DNA of 64,000 nucleotides from Bacillota bacterium (GTDB lineage Bacteria; Bacillota; Clostridia; Oscillospirales; Acutalibacteraceae): NCBI GenBank assembly GCA_023390175.1, contig JAEWDK010000001.1, forward strand, positions 26,665 to 90,664. The letters run 5' to 3'. Positions 44,153 to 51,623 of this stretch are shown here, one piece after another. The notes beneath the pieces were generated by a model. The model saw only the letters and a list, made by a program, of their open reading frames with translations. It ran no database searches and had not been told where the DNA came from. The first letter of the stretch is position 1; every line of letters starts with the position of its first letter. Made by a program: the position numbers and the translations under genes.

Positions 44153-45436
44153 ATGGAAATGAAGGTTGCAATTCTTACTATGTTTAATGGGCTTAGCAAT
44201 ACATATTCAATTGTGAATGTCGTTGCCGAGCATTTGAAAATGCTGCTGGATGCCGGGGTGCAGACCAAAGTTCTTGTCAGTGAAGATTGCCCTGACAGTG
44301 AACGGGTGGGAATATTTGCGGATGAACGCTTGGAGTGGGTTAAGATTACAAACAGGCTGCACGATAAGCAAATAAAATGGTTTGACTATTCTCAGCCGGA
44401 TGGCAAGGTACACGATACTTTTTTTGAGGAAGCAGAAGTCATTGCCAATGATTTAGAAGCAAATTTATCTGATGTAGATGTTTGTATCATGCATGATATC
44501 CATTATCAAGGATGGCATCTAATCCATAATGTTGCAATAAGGAAAGTTCAGGAAAAGTTAGTCAATTTAAAATTTATAGCAATCACCCATTCTGCCCCTG
44601 TAAACCGACCGCCAAATACTAAATATCCCTTTTCGTGCAGATATACTTCAATGCCGAATACGACTTATGTATATCCTACCTATTCAGGATTACCGGCTCT
44701 TGCCAATCAGTATAATGTGCCCGAAGGAAAATGCAGCGTTGTTTATAACAGCTTGGATTTAATTTCTTTTATGAGTGATGAGGTTAAATCCATTCACAGT
44801 GCGGTGGATTTACTTAGCCCGGATATTTTAATTGTGTACCCCGGAAGATTTACGCCGGGGAAAAAATTCGAGAAGGTTGCTGCATTGGCGGGCGCAATAC
44901 GAAAAAAATCAGAATTAACCGTGAAAGTGGTTTTCTGCGATTTCCCGTGTATGGATATCGAACCGGACAAATACAAGTACGCGATACGGAAAATAGGATA
45001 TTATTACGGATTAAGCGAGCCGGATATTGCATTTACAAGTGACTTAGGCTATCCAAACGGTTTCCCGCGCAAGGGAGTTCTTGAACTCTTTACATTATCG
45101 AATCTGTTTATTTGCCCTTCTTATTCGGAATCGTTTGGGCTGACAGTACTTGAAGCAGCAAGCAGAGGAAACTTTTTGGTTTTAAACGAAGCAGTTCCGG
45201 CTCTGGAGGAATGCGGAAAAAAACTCAAGGCATATTTTATGCGGTGGGACGCACGCAATTTTGGCTTTGATACAAAGGAGGTCTATAAACCTTCCGAGCA
45301 GTTCTATTTGGAAGAACACGCGTTGAAAATAGTGGATTTCATGAGAGATAACGCTGTTCTGCATGCAAAAACACTTGCACGGCGAAAATTTAACCCCCAA
45401 TGGGTATGGTATAACCAGCTTCAGCCTTTATTGTAA
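44153..45436 (+). CDS. GT4-like glycosyltransferase (GT-B fold)
   Basis: 427-residue cytoplasmic glycosyltransferase. N-terminal Rossmann half (KVAILTMFNGLSNTYSIVNVVAEHLKML, CIMHDIHYQGWHL) and C-terminal half with YPGRFTPGKKFEKVAALAGAI (about 225-245) and the donor-site FICPSYSESFGLTVLEAASRGNFLVL (E-x7-E type, near 320). Starts at ATG 44153 with GTGGGG; a second ATG is 6 bases on. It is transcribed towards the Thr/Ser-rich protein gene at 45556, which points the opposite way. Likely builds or attaches a glycan, possibly on the Thr/Ser-rich proteins. Confidence 0.87.
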   Translation: MEMKVAILTMFNGLSNTYSIVNVVAEHLKMLLDAGVQTKVLVSEDCPDSERVGIFADERLEWVKITNRLHDKQIKWFDYSQPDGKVHDTFFEEAEVIANDLEANLSDVDVCIMHDIHYQGWHLIHNVAIRKVQEKLVNLKFIAITHSAPVNRPPNTKYPFSCRYTSMPNTTYVYPTYSGLPALANQYNVPEGKCSVVYNSLDLISFMSDEVKSIHSAVDLLSPDILIVYPGRFTPGKKFEKVAALAGAIRKKSELTVKVVFCDFPCMDIEPDKYKYAIRKIGYYYGLSEPDIAFTSDLGYPNGFPRKGVLELFTLSNLFICPSYSESFGLTVLEAASRGNFLVLNEAVPALEECGKKLKAYFMRWDARNFGFDTKEVYKPSEQFYLEEHALKIVDFMRDNAVLHAKTLARRKFNPQWVWYNQLQPLL

Positions 45437-45501
45437 GAGTTTATTTTTCTATTCCTTTTTGTTCTGTGGGTTGACACGGGAAAGTTTCGAAAGCAAACAT
45501 A

Positions 45502-45542
45502 AACAGAGCAATGGAAGCAGTATATGCTCCCATTGCTCTGTT
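45502..45542. terminator. 18-bp stem-loop between GT4 and Thr/Ser-rich protein genes
   Basis: AACAGAGCAATGG pairs perfectly with CCATTGCTCTGTT and continues through one G-U/A-C position to AGCA/TGCT. In minus-strand RNA every position pairs (one wobble), so it probably ends the minus-strand gene stopping at 45556. No strong T run. Confidence 0.7.
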
Positions 45543-45555
45543 GCTGAATTTAACC

Positions 45556-45990
45556 TTACGAATACCATGTAGTCGTCGTGGTAGTGCTCGTTGTACTGGT
45601 AGTTGTCGTTGTAGTAGTCGTCGAAGTGCTGGTGGTTGTCGTAGTCGAACTGGTGGTAGTTGTGGTGCTGGTCGAGGTGGATGTTGTGGTGCTGATAGCA
45701 ATTATATCTTCAAGTTTAAATTGAAGGAGCATTTGATTTTTGATAACACTTCTCATGGTTTGCTCAACCGAGCGGTTAATTTTCAAAATGTCCTCAACTG
45801 TGGGGGGCGGATCAAGAGGCAGTTGTTCTTTTAGCGTTCCGAGAACAAATTGGATTTTCTCCGCCTCAGCGTTGATAATATGGGCCAAGCCTAATTCTTC
45901 AAATGCAATGGATGCTAATAACAGGTTAACAGAATCTTCTGTAGTAATATCAATCGTTGCATCTACATCTGGTATATTGGGAAAAGACAT
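45556..45990 (-). CDS. Short Thr/Ser-tailed protein with MSFPxIPD N-terminal domain (copy A)
   Basis: 144 residues from ATG 45990 (AGGAGGA). Residues 1-98 form a soluble, largely helical acidic domain (MSFPNIPDVDATID, SVNLLLASIAFEELGLAHII, INRSVEQTMRSVI); about 100-141 is almost pure Thr/Ser, ending in WYS. No signal peptide or membrane segment. The first 53 residues are identical to copy C and the domain overall is about 90% identical. I do not recognise a named family; this kind of N-domain carrying a low-complexity tail resembles spore-surface or other surface proteins in Firmicutes. A CATAGTATA element lies 41 bases before the start. Function unknown. Confidence 0.82.
   Translation of the reverse strand: MSFPNIPDVDATIDITTEDSVNLLLASIAFEELGLAHIINAEAEKIQFVLGTLKEQLPLDPPPTVEDILKINRSVEQTMRSVIKNQMLLQFKLEDIIAISTTTSTSTSTTTTTSSTTTTTSTSTTTTTTTTSTTSTTTTTTWYS
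45690..45990 (-). repeat. Inverted repeat copy 1 (5' half of copy A gene)
   Basis: About 300 bases nearly identical, in opposite orientation, to 47268-47567. The longest exact match is 55 bases, 45743-45797 against 47461-47515. The pair flanks the copy B gene. Confidence 0.85.
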
Positions 45991-46018
45991 AGCATAATCC
46001 TCCTTTATAGTTGTATGC

Positions 46019-46050
46019 AATATATACTATGTGGAGGTAAATCAATTGGT
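46019..46050 (-). promoter_or_regulatory. SigK-like promoter candidate before copy A
   Basis: Minus strand: AC (46050-46049), 17 bases, CATAGTATA (46031-46023), matching the AC-N16/17-CATAnnnTA pattern of mother-cell sigma-K promoters, 41 bases before ATG. Short motif in AT-rich DNA, so only suggestive. Confidence 0.35.
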
Positions 46051-46061
46051 TAACACCTGTA

Positions 46062-46217
46062 TTACGAATACTTTCTCCCACAATTCTCAGATGATAATAT
46101 GCTTTTTGTAATACTCACGGTCCCCGTTCTTCCCACATCGTTCAGAAAGCTTCGCGTTGCAGGCGCCAAAATATAACTGCCATCTTTTGAGCAGGTGACA
46201 GTATTTTTCACTATGTC
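46062..46217 (-). other. Possible +1-frame C-terminal extension of copy B
   Basis: Directly after the TGA stop of the copy B gene (TGC-TGA-C context) the +1 frame stays open for 51 residues, DIVKNTVTCSKDGSYI onwards, ending at 46062. The peptide looks protein-like. Either a one-base frameshift has truncated copy B, or a programmed +1 shift at TGA-C is used, or the frame is chance. Confidence 0.35.
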
Positions 46218-47064
46218 AGCAGTACATTCCCAATGGCAAATTGATATCATAATTTTCAGCTTTTATGATACCGCTGTTGTGACTCAATTCCGAATTTGTT
46301 TTTGCTTTTATCTCTATTTTAAATTTGATACACCCATCCTCTTCCTCACAGACTATCAATATAAATTTCGCCAAATCAGTGATATGGCTGCATTTTGATT
46401 GTTTCTTAATATATCCGTTACCGTATACTATAATTGTATTGGCATCCTCACAAGAGCGTTCTATATCTATATTGTATGCAGAGGCATAGAACATATAGTA
46501 AATATCATTTTTCTCAATTGAATAGCGAACCGATCTGTTCTTTATCGCACTGCCTTCAAATGCCTTAAGAACAGCCGTTTGCAGGTAGAATTCATCACAA
46601 CGGTTTGAAACGCATCCCTTTCCTTTCCCTGTCAGGCAGCATTTGCACGGCTTTTTTGTGGTAGTGGAGCATGTTGAAGTTGTACTGGTAGTCGTATGCG
46701 TTGTAGTAGTCGATTTTGAGAAAGTCGTGGTAGTCGTAGATGTAGAAGTAGTGGTGGTGGTTGTCGTTGTGGTGGTAGGAAGAAATTCCTTGATATTTTC
46801 CAATTTAAACTGTAAAAGCATCTGCATCTTAATCATATTTTTAATCGTCGTATCTACGCTTTCATTTATTTTTATTGCATCCTGAAGTACCGAATCCTTA
46901 TGTTCACAATCTTTTAAGACGCATAGAATTTTTGATGTTTCAGCGTCCATTAATTTAGATAAACTTACCTCTTCGAGCGCTACGGAGCTCAACAGTAAAT
47001 TGATCGCGTCTTCCAGGGTAAGGTCTATATCAGGAGTTATATCCGGAATAGTTGGAAATGACAT
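46216..47064 (-). CDS. Thr/Ser-rich protein with MSFPxIPD N-terminal domain and Cys-rich C-terminal part (copy B)
   Basis: 282 residues from ATG 47064 (GAGGGATAAAA). Residues 1-93 are a diverged version of the N-domain of copies A and C (MSFPTIPDITPDID, AINLLLSSVALEEVSLSKLM); about 95-140 a Thr/Ser tract interrupted by single His, Lys and Cys; then a Cys cluster (KKPCKCCLTGKGKGCVSNRC) and a globular C-terminal domain of about 120 residues with several Cys and predicted beta strands. No signal peptide. The Cys cluster could give disulfide cross-linking on a spore or cell surface. The frame may be shortened at its 3' end (see 46062-46217). Family not recognised. Confidence 0.8.
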   Translation of the reverse strand: MSFPTIPDITPDIDLTLEDAINLLLSSVALEEVSLSKLMDAETSKILCVLKDCEHKDSVLQDAIKINESVDTTIKNMIKMQMLLQFKLENIKEFLPTTTTTTTTTTSTSTTTTTFSKSTTTTHTTTSTTSTCSTTTKKPCKCCLTGKGKGCVSNRCDEFYLQTAVLKAFEGSAIKNRSVRYSIEKNDIYYMFYASAYNIDIERSCEDANTIIVYGNGYIKKQSKCSHITDLAKFILIVCEEEDGCIKFKIEIKAKTNSELSHNSGIIKAENYDINLPLGMYC

Positions 47065-47209
47065 TTTTATCCCTCATTTAAATTACAAATTATGGAACGG
47101 GATATCATATAATATACACCATTTAATATAGTATATTGCATCTAAATAAATCTGTTACAGGTGTTACTGCTTTCGTTAAAATGAATCTTACGACATTTCG
47201 GTCAAGCTC

Positions 47210-47237
47210 ACAAAACGGAGACGAGTCACATAATATA
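47210..47237 (+). promoter_or_regulatory. SigK-like promoter candidate before copy C
   Basis: AC (47210-47211), 17 bases, CATAATATA (47229-47237), 39 bases before the ATG of copy C; the same spacing and distance as the candidate before copy A. Confidence 0.35.
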
Positions 47238-47267
47238 CAGTATCATCTTAACAAAGGAGTTTTTAAT

Positions 47268-47567
47268 ATGTCATTTCCGAATATACCAGACGTAGATGCA
47301 ACGATTGATATTACTACAGAAGATTCTGTTAACCTATTATTAGCATCCATTGCCTTTGAAGAATTAGGCTTGGCCCACATTATTAACGCTGAGGCGGAGA
47401 AAATCCAATTTGTTCTCGGAACGCTGGAGGGACAACCACTTCTGGACCCGCCCCCCACAATTGAGGACATTTTGAAAATTAACCGCTCGGTTGAGCAAAC
47501 CATGAGAAGTGTTATTAAGCATCAAATACTTCTTCAATTTAAATTAGAAGATACAGCTGCGATTTCA
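47268..47567 (+). repeat. Inverted repeat copy 2 (5' half of copy C gene)
   Basis: The counterpart of 45690-45990 in opposite orientation, with several exact blocks of 38-55 bases. Recombination between the two would invert the segment containing the copy B gene and exchange the tails of A and C. Confidence 0.85.
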
Positions 47568-48236
47568 ACCAGCAGTTCGACTACAACAACCACCTCGACC
47601 AGCACGACAACATCAACCTCGACCAGCACCACGACGTCCACCTCGACCAGCACTACAACGTCCACCTCGACCAGCACCACAACATCCACCTCGACCAGCA
47701 CTACAACATCCACCTCGACCAGCACTACAACGTCCACTTCGACCAGCACGACGACGTCCACCTCGACCAGCACCACGACGTCCACTTCGACCAGCACGAC
47801 ATCAACAACTACTACCAGTACCACGTCAACAACCACTACCACTACAAGCTATGAGGAAGCCGGTTCAGCCTGGTCAGTCGGAACTCAATTTGGCAATGCG
47901 CCTAATTCCGGATATTTCACTTTGGCAAGCGATCAGAATCAAACGTCGGCTGTTCTCGGACTTGGCGCTAATCATACCCCCGTTGGAACCGTAGATGTCG
48001 TACGTTCGGGCAACAACCTGCTTGTAACATTTACAACAAATAGTCCTTTTGTTATGAGTCAGGCGCATCTCTATGTCAATGATACTCCTCCCACAGACAG
48101 CGCACCGGGACAATTAGGAAACACTTTTGATCCCGGATTTTTCTTCACAACTCACACGTTTACAATTGACGTGAGCGCGTTTGCCGGAGAAACAATTTAT
48201 ATTGCGGCACATGCACTTATTTTTCAACCCGCTTAA
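47268..48236 (+). CDS. Thr/Ser-repeat protein with MSFPxIPD N-terminal domain and beta-rich C-terminal domain (copy C)
   Basis: 322 residues from ATG 47268 (AAAGGAG). Residues 1-98 are the shared acidic helical N-domain; 101-193 a Thr/Ser tract encoded partly by eight exact-length 24-base repeats (TSTSTSTT-type units); 194-322 a globular, beta-strand-rich domain beginning SYEEAGSAWSVGTQFG and ending IYIAAHALIFQPA. No signal peptide, LPXTG or membrane helix, so secretion would have to be non-classical, or the protein is deposited from the mother cell onto the spore. A mucin-like, probably O-glycosylated stalk between two folded domains is the simplest reading. A perfect terminator follows. Confidence 0.85.
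   Translation: MSFPNIPDVDATIDITTEDSVNLLLASIAFEELGLAHIINAEAEKIQFVLGTLEGQPLLDPPPTIEDILKINRSVEQTMRSVIKHQILLQFKLEDTAAISTSSSTTTTTSTSTTTSTSTSTTTSTSTSTTTSTSTSTTTSTSTSTTTSTSTSTTTSTSTSTTTSTSTSTTTSTSTSTTSTTTTSTTSTTTTTTSYEEAGSAWSVGTQFGNAPNSGYFTLASDQNQTSAVLGLGANHTPVGTVDVVRSGNNLLVTFTTNSPFVMSQAHLYVNDTPPTDSAPGQLGNTFDPGFFFTTHTFTIDVSAFAGETIYIAAHALIFQPA
47607..47798 (+). repeat. Eight tandem 24-bp repeats in the Thr/Ser tract of copy C
   Basis: Units start at 47607, 47631, 47655, 47679, 47703, 47727, 47751 and 47775. Each follows ACnACnTCnACyTCGACCAGCACn, encoding eight Thr/Ser residues. Unit-to-unit variation is almost entirely synonymous third positions. A partial unit precedes (47589-47606). The length is a multiple of three, so copy-number change keeps frame. 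Confidence 0.95.
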
Positions 48237-48259
48237 AGGGATTCATTTTACGTTATAAA

Positions 48260-48289
48260 AAAAGTGGGGTTTTATAAAACCCCACTTTT
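48260..48289 (+). terminator. Intrinsic terminator after copy C
   Basis: A 30-base perfect palindrome (AAAAGTGGGGTTTTA and its complement) is followed by TTTTCTTT. The remainder of 48290-48565 holds no convincing gene; a 60-codon minus-strand frame (48340-48522) has no recognisable features. Confidence 0.9.
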
Positions 48290-48565
48290 CTTTATTGTAG
48301 CATGAAAGCTCCCGGCACTGCCGAAAGTTCAAAAAAGCTTTAGCGATGAGTATAGCAATGATTTCGTAGTCTGTTTTCCTCAAAGTAGAAAATCCTCTTT
48401 TTGAGATATGCCTGTTTATTCCTGTAAATGTACCGGATTGGTATGGCGGCGACAGATAATCCTGCGAAGCTCAAAGAGAAGGTGGATGACGCATTATGCT
48501 CATATCGAATAGTTGAACGCATTTTGCGCCTTTGAAACTAAGGCGCACCACGCCGTATGTTTATA

Positions 48566-48979
48566 CTATCCGTTTACAGTGAAAACTGTTTCATTCAGAC
48601 ATAAGCAAAAAGGGTGTCCGGCGGGGTCAAACATAACTCTCCAATTATCATTAAATTGCTTATCTGCGATTGTTGCTCCACAATGTATTGCGTGTTGAAC
48701 CGCTTCTTCCAAATCATTAACGGCAAAGTCTATATGCGCCATTTGCTGTTGAGCTTCAGGCTCCTCTGGCCACACAGGCGGTTTATATTCAGGATTCCGT
48801 TGAAACGCTATACAGGGATATGTGCCCTGAGCCGTTCCCGGAGCGTATACCCCCGCATATTCTTCATAATCAAACGCTATTTCCCACTTGAGCAACGCCG
48901 CATAGAATTTGGCTAATTCATGCGGGTCTTTACAATCCAACATAAATTCTAAAAGTTTGATTTTCAATTCATTATTCAT
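48566..48979 (-). CDS. VOC/glyoxalase-fold protein
   Basis: 137 residues from ATG 48979 (AGGAGATG). Single VOC domain: LEFMLDCKDPHELAKFYAALLKWE, PVWPEEPEAQQQMAHIDFAVNDLEEAV and MFDPAGHPFCLC; a close relative of the gene at 42438-42812. Probably binds a metal through His and Glu in these segments. Function not known. Single gene with a TATAAT box at 49040-49045 upstream on the minus strand. Confidence 0.86.
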   Translation of the reverse strand: MNNELKIKLLEFMLDCKDPHELAKFYAALLKWEIAFDYEEYAGVYAPGTAQGTYPCIAFQRNPEYKPPVWPEEPEAQQQMAHIDFAVNDLEEAVQHAIHCGATIADKQFNDNWRVMFDPAGHPFCLCLNETVFTVNG

Positions 48980-49228
48980 AACGTCAACATCTCCTAATAT
49001 CAATAATCATCAATTCCCAATAAGCTCCTGTTCGCCCTTATTATATCATCGGCGCAATGGAGCATACATATAAAATGCCCGGTTGTTTCTTTTGTTTTCA
49101 TGAATGCGATTCCTTTTATCCGTAGCGTGAGATTATAAGTCGGATTACGTTACTCAAAGGATATCATAAACAGTACATAAAGAATCTTATTTTAAAAGAC
49201 GTTAATGCTGCCAATACTGTCTTTCCGC

Positions 49229-49930
49229 TCAATTCTTTAGTGTCCCTACCTGCGGCAAACCAGAAAAAACTCTTTCACCATGTGGAGATTTGGAAATATC
49301 ATTGGTCACATCGGTACCGGCTTTTTCCCCATTGTGCGTACCGCCCCTCCATTGTGGAACATTACTGACATCATACACAACTCCTTTGTATGCAATATAT
49401 GCGGGCTGCCCATTTTGTCCATTGTACTTCGAAAGCCCGTCCAATGTAAATGTCTTCTGCTCTGCCACGGATGCACTTAATGTGGCTGCCGGTAAAGGTG
49501 AAGCAGTATGTATGACAGACGGAATGAAAAGGTGGAATGCTATTCCAAGAAATAAAAGAAAAGCAATGCTTCTGTGAGCAATGAACCACATTCCTCTTCT
49601 GGGCTTTTTCTTCACAGTGGCATAAATGCCAAGAACAACCTGCAAAATCAAAAGGGCGGCGGCAATGATTCCGGAAATACTGAAGCCGAAATTTAAGAAC
49701 TGTACAATAAAATGAAGAAACAAAGCGATAAAGGCCCCAAGGCCAAAATATTTATGATTTCGCACAAACACTTTCATAAAGGCAGCTATAATTTTCTTAC
49801 CGGCGGGAGAAGAAAGAATCTGCTTCCCCCATTTTTTATTTATATATTTAACAATGTAATTTGCTATGGTTCCGGCAAATAAAATAATAGTGAGCCAACC
49901 TAAAAAAGAGCCTAATTTGTATATCAGCAT
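49229..49930 (-). CDS. Membrane protein with C-terminal cytochrome b5-like haem-binding domain
   Basis: 233 residues: four predicted membrane helices between about 5 and 140 (including HRSIAFLLFLGIAFHLFIP, with His residues that could ligate haem), then a linker and a cytochrome-b5-like domain at about 160-231 (FTLDGLSKYNGQNGQPAYIAY, VVYDVSNVPQWRGGTHNG, AGTDVTNDISKSPHGERVF). The usual HPGG is replaced by a W-x-GGTH form seen in bacterial b5/MAPR-type domains. Probably an extracytoplasmic haem or redox module anchored in the membrane. AAAAGGAGAATG site. No partner reductase is seen nearby. Confidence 0.83.
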   Translation of the reverse strand: MLIYKLGSFLGWLTIILFAGTIANYIVKYINKKWGKQILSSPAGKKIIAAFMKVFVRNHKYFGLGAFIALFLHFIVQFLNFGFSISGIIAAALLILQVVLGIYATVKKKPRRGMWFIAHRSIAFLLFLGIAFHLFIPSVIHTASPLPAATLSASVAEQKTFTLDGLSKYNGQNGQPAYIAYKGVVYDVSNVPQWRGGTHNGEKAGTDVTNDISKSPHGERVFSGLPQVGTLKN

Positions 49931-50070
49931 TGTTTCATTCTCCTTTTTGTATCTACATTTTTATTTCACATTTCAAGCATAAATTGCTGGTCTAACAGGA
50001 AGTTCATATGTACTGACAAATTTTAAATGATTGAATTATACTCATGCTGTTGCTCGGTGTATTCAAAATA

Positions 50071-50463
50071 TCAACTTTGATAAATTTCTATCGGAAGACC
50101 GTCTGGATCTCGAAAAAACGTACATTTTTTGTTTGTGAATTCATCAATCCGTATGGGTTCTGCCTCCACACCTTGCGCAAGCAGGAATGAGCAAACTTCG
50201 TCGATGCTTTCCACCTCAAACGCAATATGCCGTAAACCAGCAGCTTCCGGATAACTCAAACGTTTAGGCGGGGACGGAAATGAAAATAATTCCATATTGC
50301 AGAAATCGTTGATTTTCAGATCGAGTTTGTAAGAATCCCGTTCGCGGCGATAAACCTCGCGGATAACGGGCAAGCCTAAAAGATCGACATAAAATTTTTT
50401 TGACTTCTGATAATCCGAGCAAATAATTGCAATATGATGAAGTTTATTAAAAATTGGCGGCAT
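50071..50463 (-). CDS. VOC-family protein (GloA2/YaeR-like)
   Basis: 130-residue glyoxalase-fold protein beginning MPPIFNKLHHIAIICSDYQKSKKFYVDLLGLPV and ending FFRDPDGLPIEIYQS, a close match to the YaeR/GloA2 group. Metal ligands expected at HHIAI (His), MELF (Glu), LRHIAFEV (His) and IEIY (Glu) are all present. Probable lactoylglutathione-lyase-like or unrelated small-molecule function. AGAAGGTA site before ATG. Single gene next to the LysR regulator. Confidence 0.9.
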   Translation of the reverse strand: MPPIFNKLHHIAIICSDYQKSKKFYVDLLGLPVIREVYRRERDSYKLDLKINDFCNMELFSFPSPPKRLSYPEAAGLRHIAFEVESIDEVCSFLLAQGVEAEPIRIDEFTNKKCTFFRDPDGLPIEIYQS

Positions 50464-50564
50464 ATGGAGTACCTTCTTTTTATTTCTATAAAACGATCAA
50501 ATTATAATATCAAAGAACATCATAAACATAATGGGCAACTCGTATCCGGCCCTTTCGAGCTACC

Positions 50565-51452
50565 TTACGGGAACTGCTTCGATTTGCCGCATATTTTTAA
50601 AAACCGCTGCATGGGTACGGTCAGAAACTTGTCCGTGCGATAAATAACGGAGAGCGCCCAGGGAAATTCCGGATTCTTCAAGTGAAGCTGACACACACGG
50701 TCAGCGTATAGCTTGTCAATCAGGGGCTTAGGCAAAATACTGACACCCTGATTGTTTGCAACCATCTCCAATAACAAGTCCCATTGGGAGCTTTTAAAAA
50801 CGATGTTCGGTGTAAATCCCGCGGCTTTGCACCGCTCCAGCATTACATCATAATACATATAATCCGGAGAAACCGTTAACAAACGCTCTGCTCCCAGCGC
50901 CCCAAAGTCCACGTAGCTTTTGGCTGCAAGCGGATGCTGCTTAGGGACAACCAGCACGGCCTCCGAGTGAAAAACGGTTTGGCTGTAAAACCTACTGTCT
51001 GAAAACGGTTCGATCACCACGCCCAAGTCGAGCGTTCCGTCGTCCACCAGATCCCGGATCGATTTGGAGGTGATCTCCGTAATCTGTAAGTCGGTTTCCG
51101 GGTAAGCCTGCCGAAATTGATAAATTAGGGAGGAAAAATAGATGGTTCCGGCGCTGGGAGGGAGACCGAGCGTCAGGGTGCCACCCGCGCAGCGCAGCCG
51201 CTCTTCCAACTCTTGTGTCTGCGCGTGATAATAGTCCAGCAGCTTTGTTGCGTATTCATAAAATGCCAAACCGTCCAGCGTAATCAGAAGATCCTTCGCC
51301 CGGCGCCCAATAAATTCCGCCTGAAATTCATTTTCCAGTGCGCGAATGGCCTTGCTCAGAGTCGATTGGCTGACGAAAAGTTTCTCAGCCGCTCTTGTAA
51401 AATTGCGTTGTTTTACCACTTCCACAAAGTAAGCCAGCTGAATCATTGTCAT
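50565..51452 (-). CDS. LysR-family transcriptional regulator
   Basis: 295 residues: winged helix-turn-helix at 1-60 (QLAYFVEVVKQRNFTRAAEKL, VSQSTLSKAIRALE) and a LysR substrate domain from about 90 (LTLGLPPSAGTIYFSSLIYQF). TAGGAGGA before ATG. Divergent from the MFS/CoA-transferase operon across a gap rich in inverted repeats; likely its activator, responding to a carboxylic acid or its CoA ester. CynR/CatM-like in general layout. Confidence 0.94.
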   Translation of the reverse strand: MTMIQLAYFVEVVKQRNFTRAAEKLFVSQSTLSKAIRALENEFQAEFIGRRAKDLLITLDGLAFYEYATKLLDYYHAQTQELEERLRCAGGTLTLGLPPSAGTIYFSSLIYQFRQAYPETDLQITEITSKSIRDLVDDGTLDLGVVIEPFSDSRFYSQTVFHSEAVLVVPKQHPLAAKSYVDFGALGAERLLTVSPDYMYYDVMLERCKAAGFTPNIVFKSSQWDLLLEMVANNQGVSILPKPLIDKLYADRVCQLHLKNPEFPWALSVIYRTDKFLTVPMQRFLKICGKSKQFP

Positions 51453-51544
51453 TTGGACTTCCTCCTACAATATTTTTATTCTATTTTCATTATACTTGGA
51501 AATCTTGTGATTACAATCCTGAAATTATCAATCAAGGTGTTTTT

Positions 51545-51572
51545 GTATGAATTTGATTCATACGGGTATGAA
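51545..51572. promoter_or_regulatory. Triple GTATGAA half-site cluster (probable LysR operator)
   Basis: GTATGAA at 51545-51551, its exact complement TTCATAC at 51557-51563 and GTATGAA again at 51566-51572, forming two overlapping perfect inverted repeats with 5-base and 2-base spacers. It lies between the divergent LysR and MFS genes, upstream of a weak MFS promoter region (TATGAT at 51606), the usual place for a LysR binding site. Confidence 0.6.
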
Positions 51573-51623
51573 AATTTTGTATTTTTCTTCTGAAAAACAG
51601 CGTGCTATGATAATAGTAAAGAA

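Noticed and set aside
47607..47798. Regular 24-bp repeats considered as a CRISPR array
   Set aside because: Units are directly contiguous without spacers and encode a Thr/Ser tract in frame.
47534..47842. Val-rich minus-strand frame across the Thr/Ser repeats
   Set aside because: Reverse complement of the ACN/TCN repeat codons; composition artefact.
48340..48522. 60-codon minus-strand frame after copy C
   Set aside because: No ribosome site, no motif and overlaps the region behind a strong terminator; probably chance.
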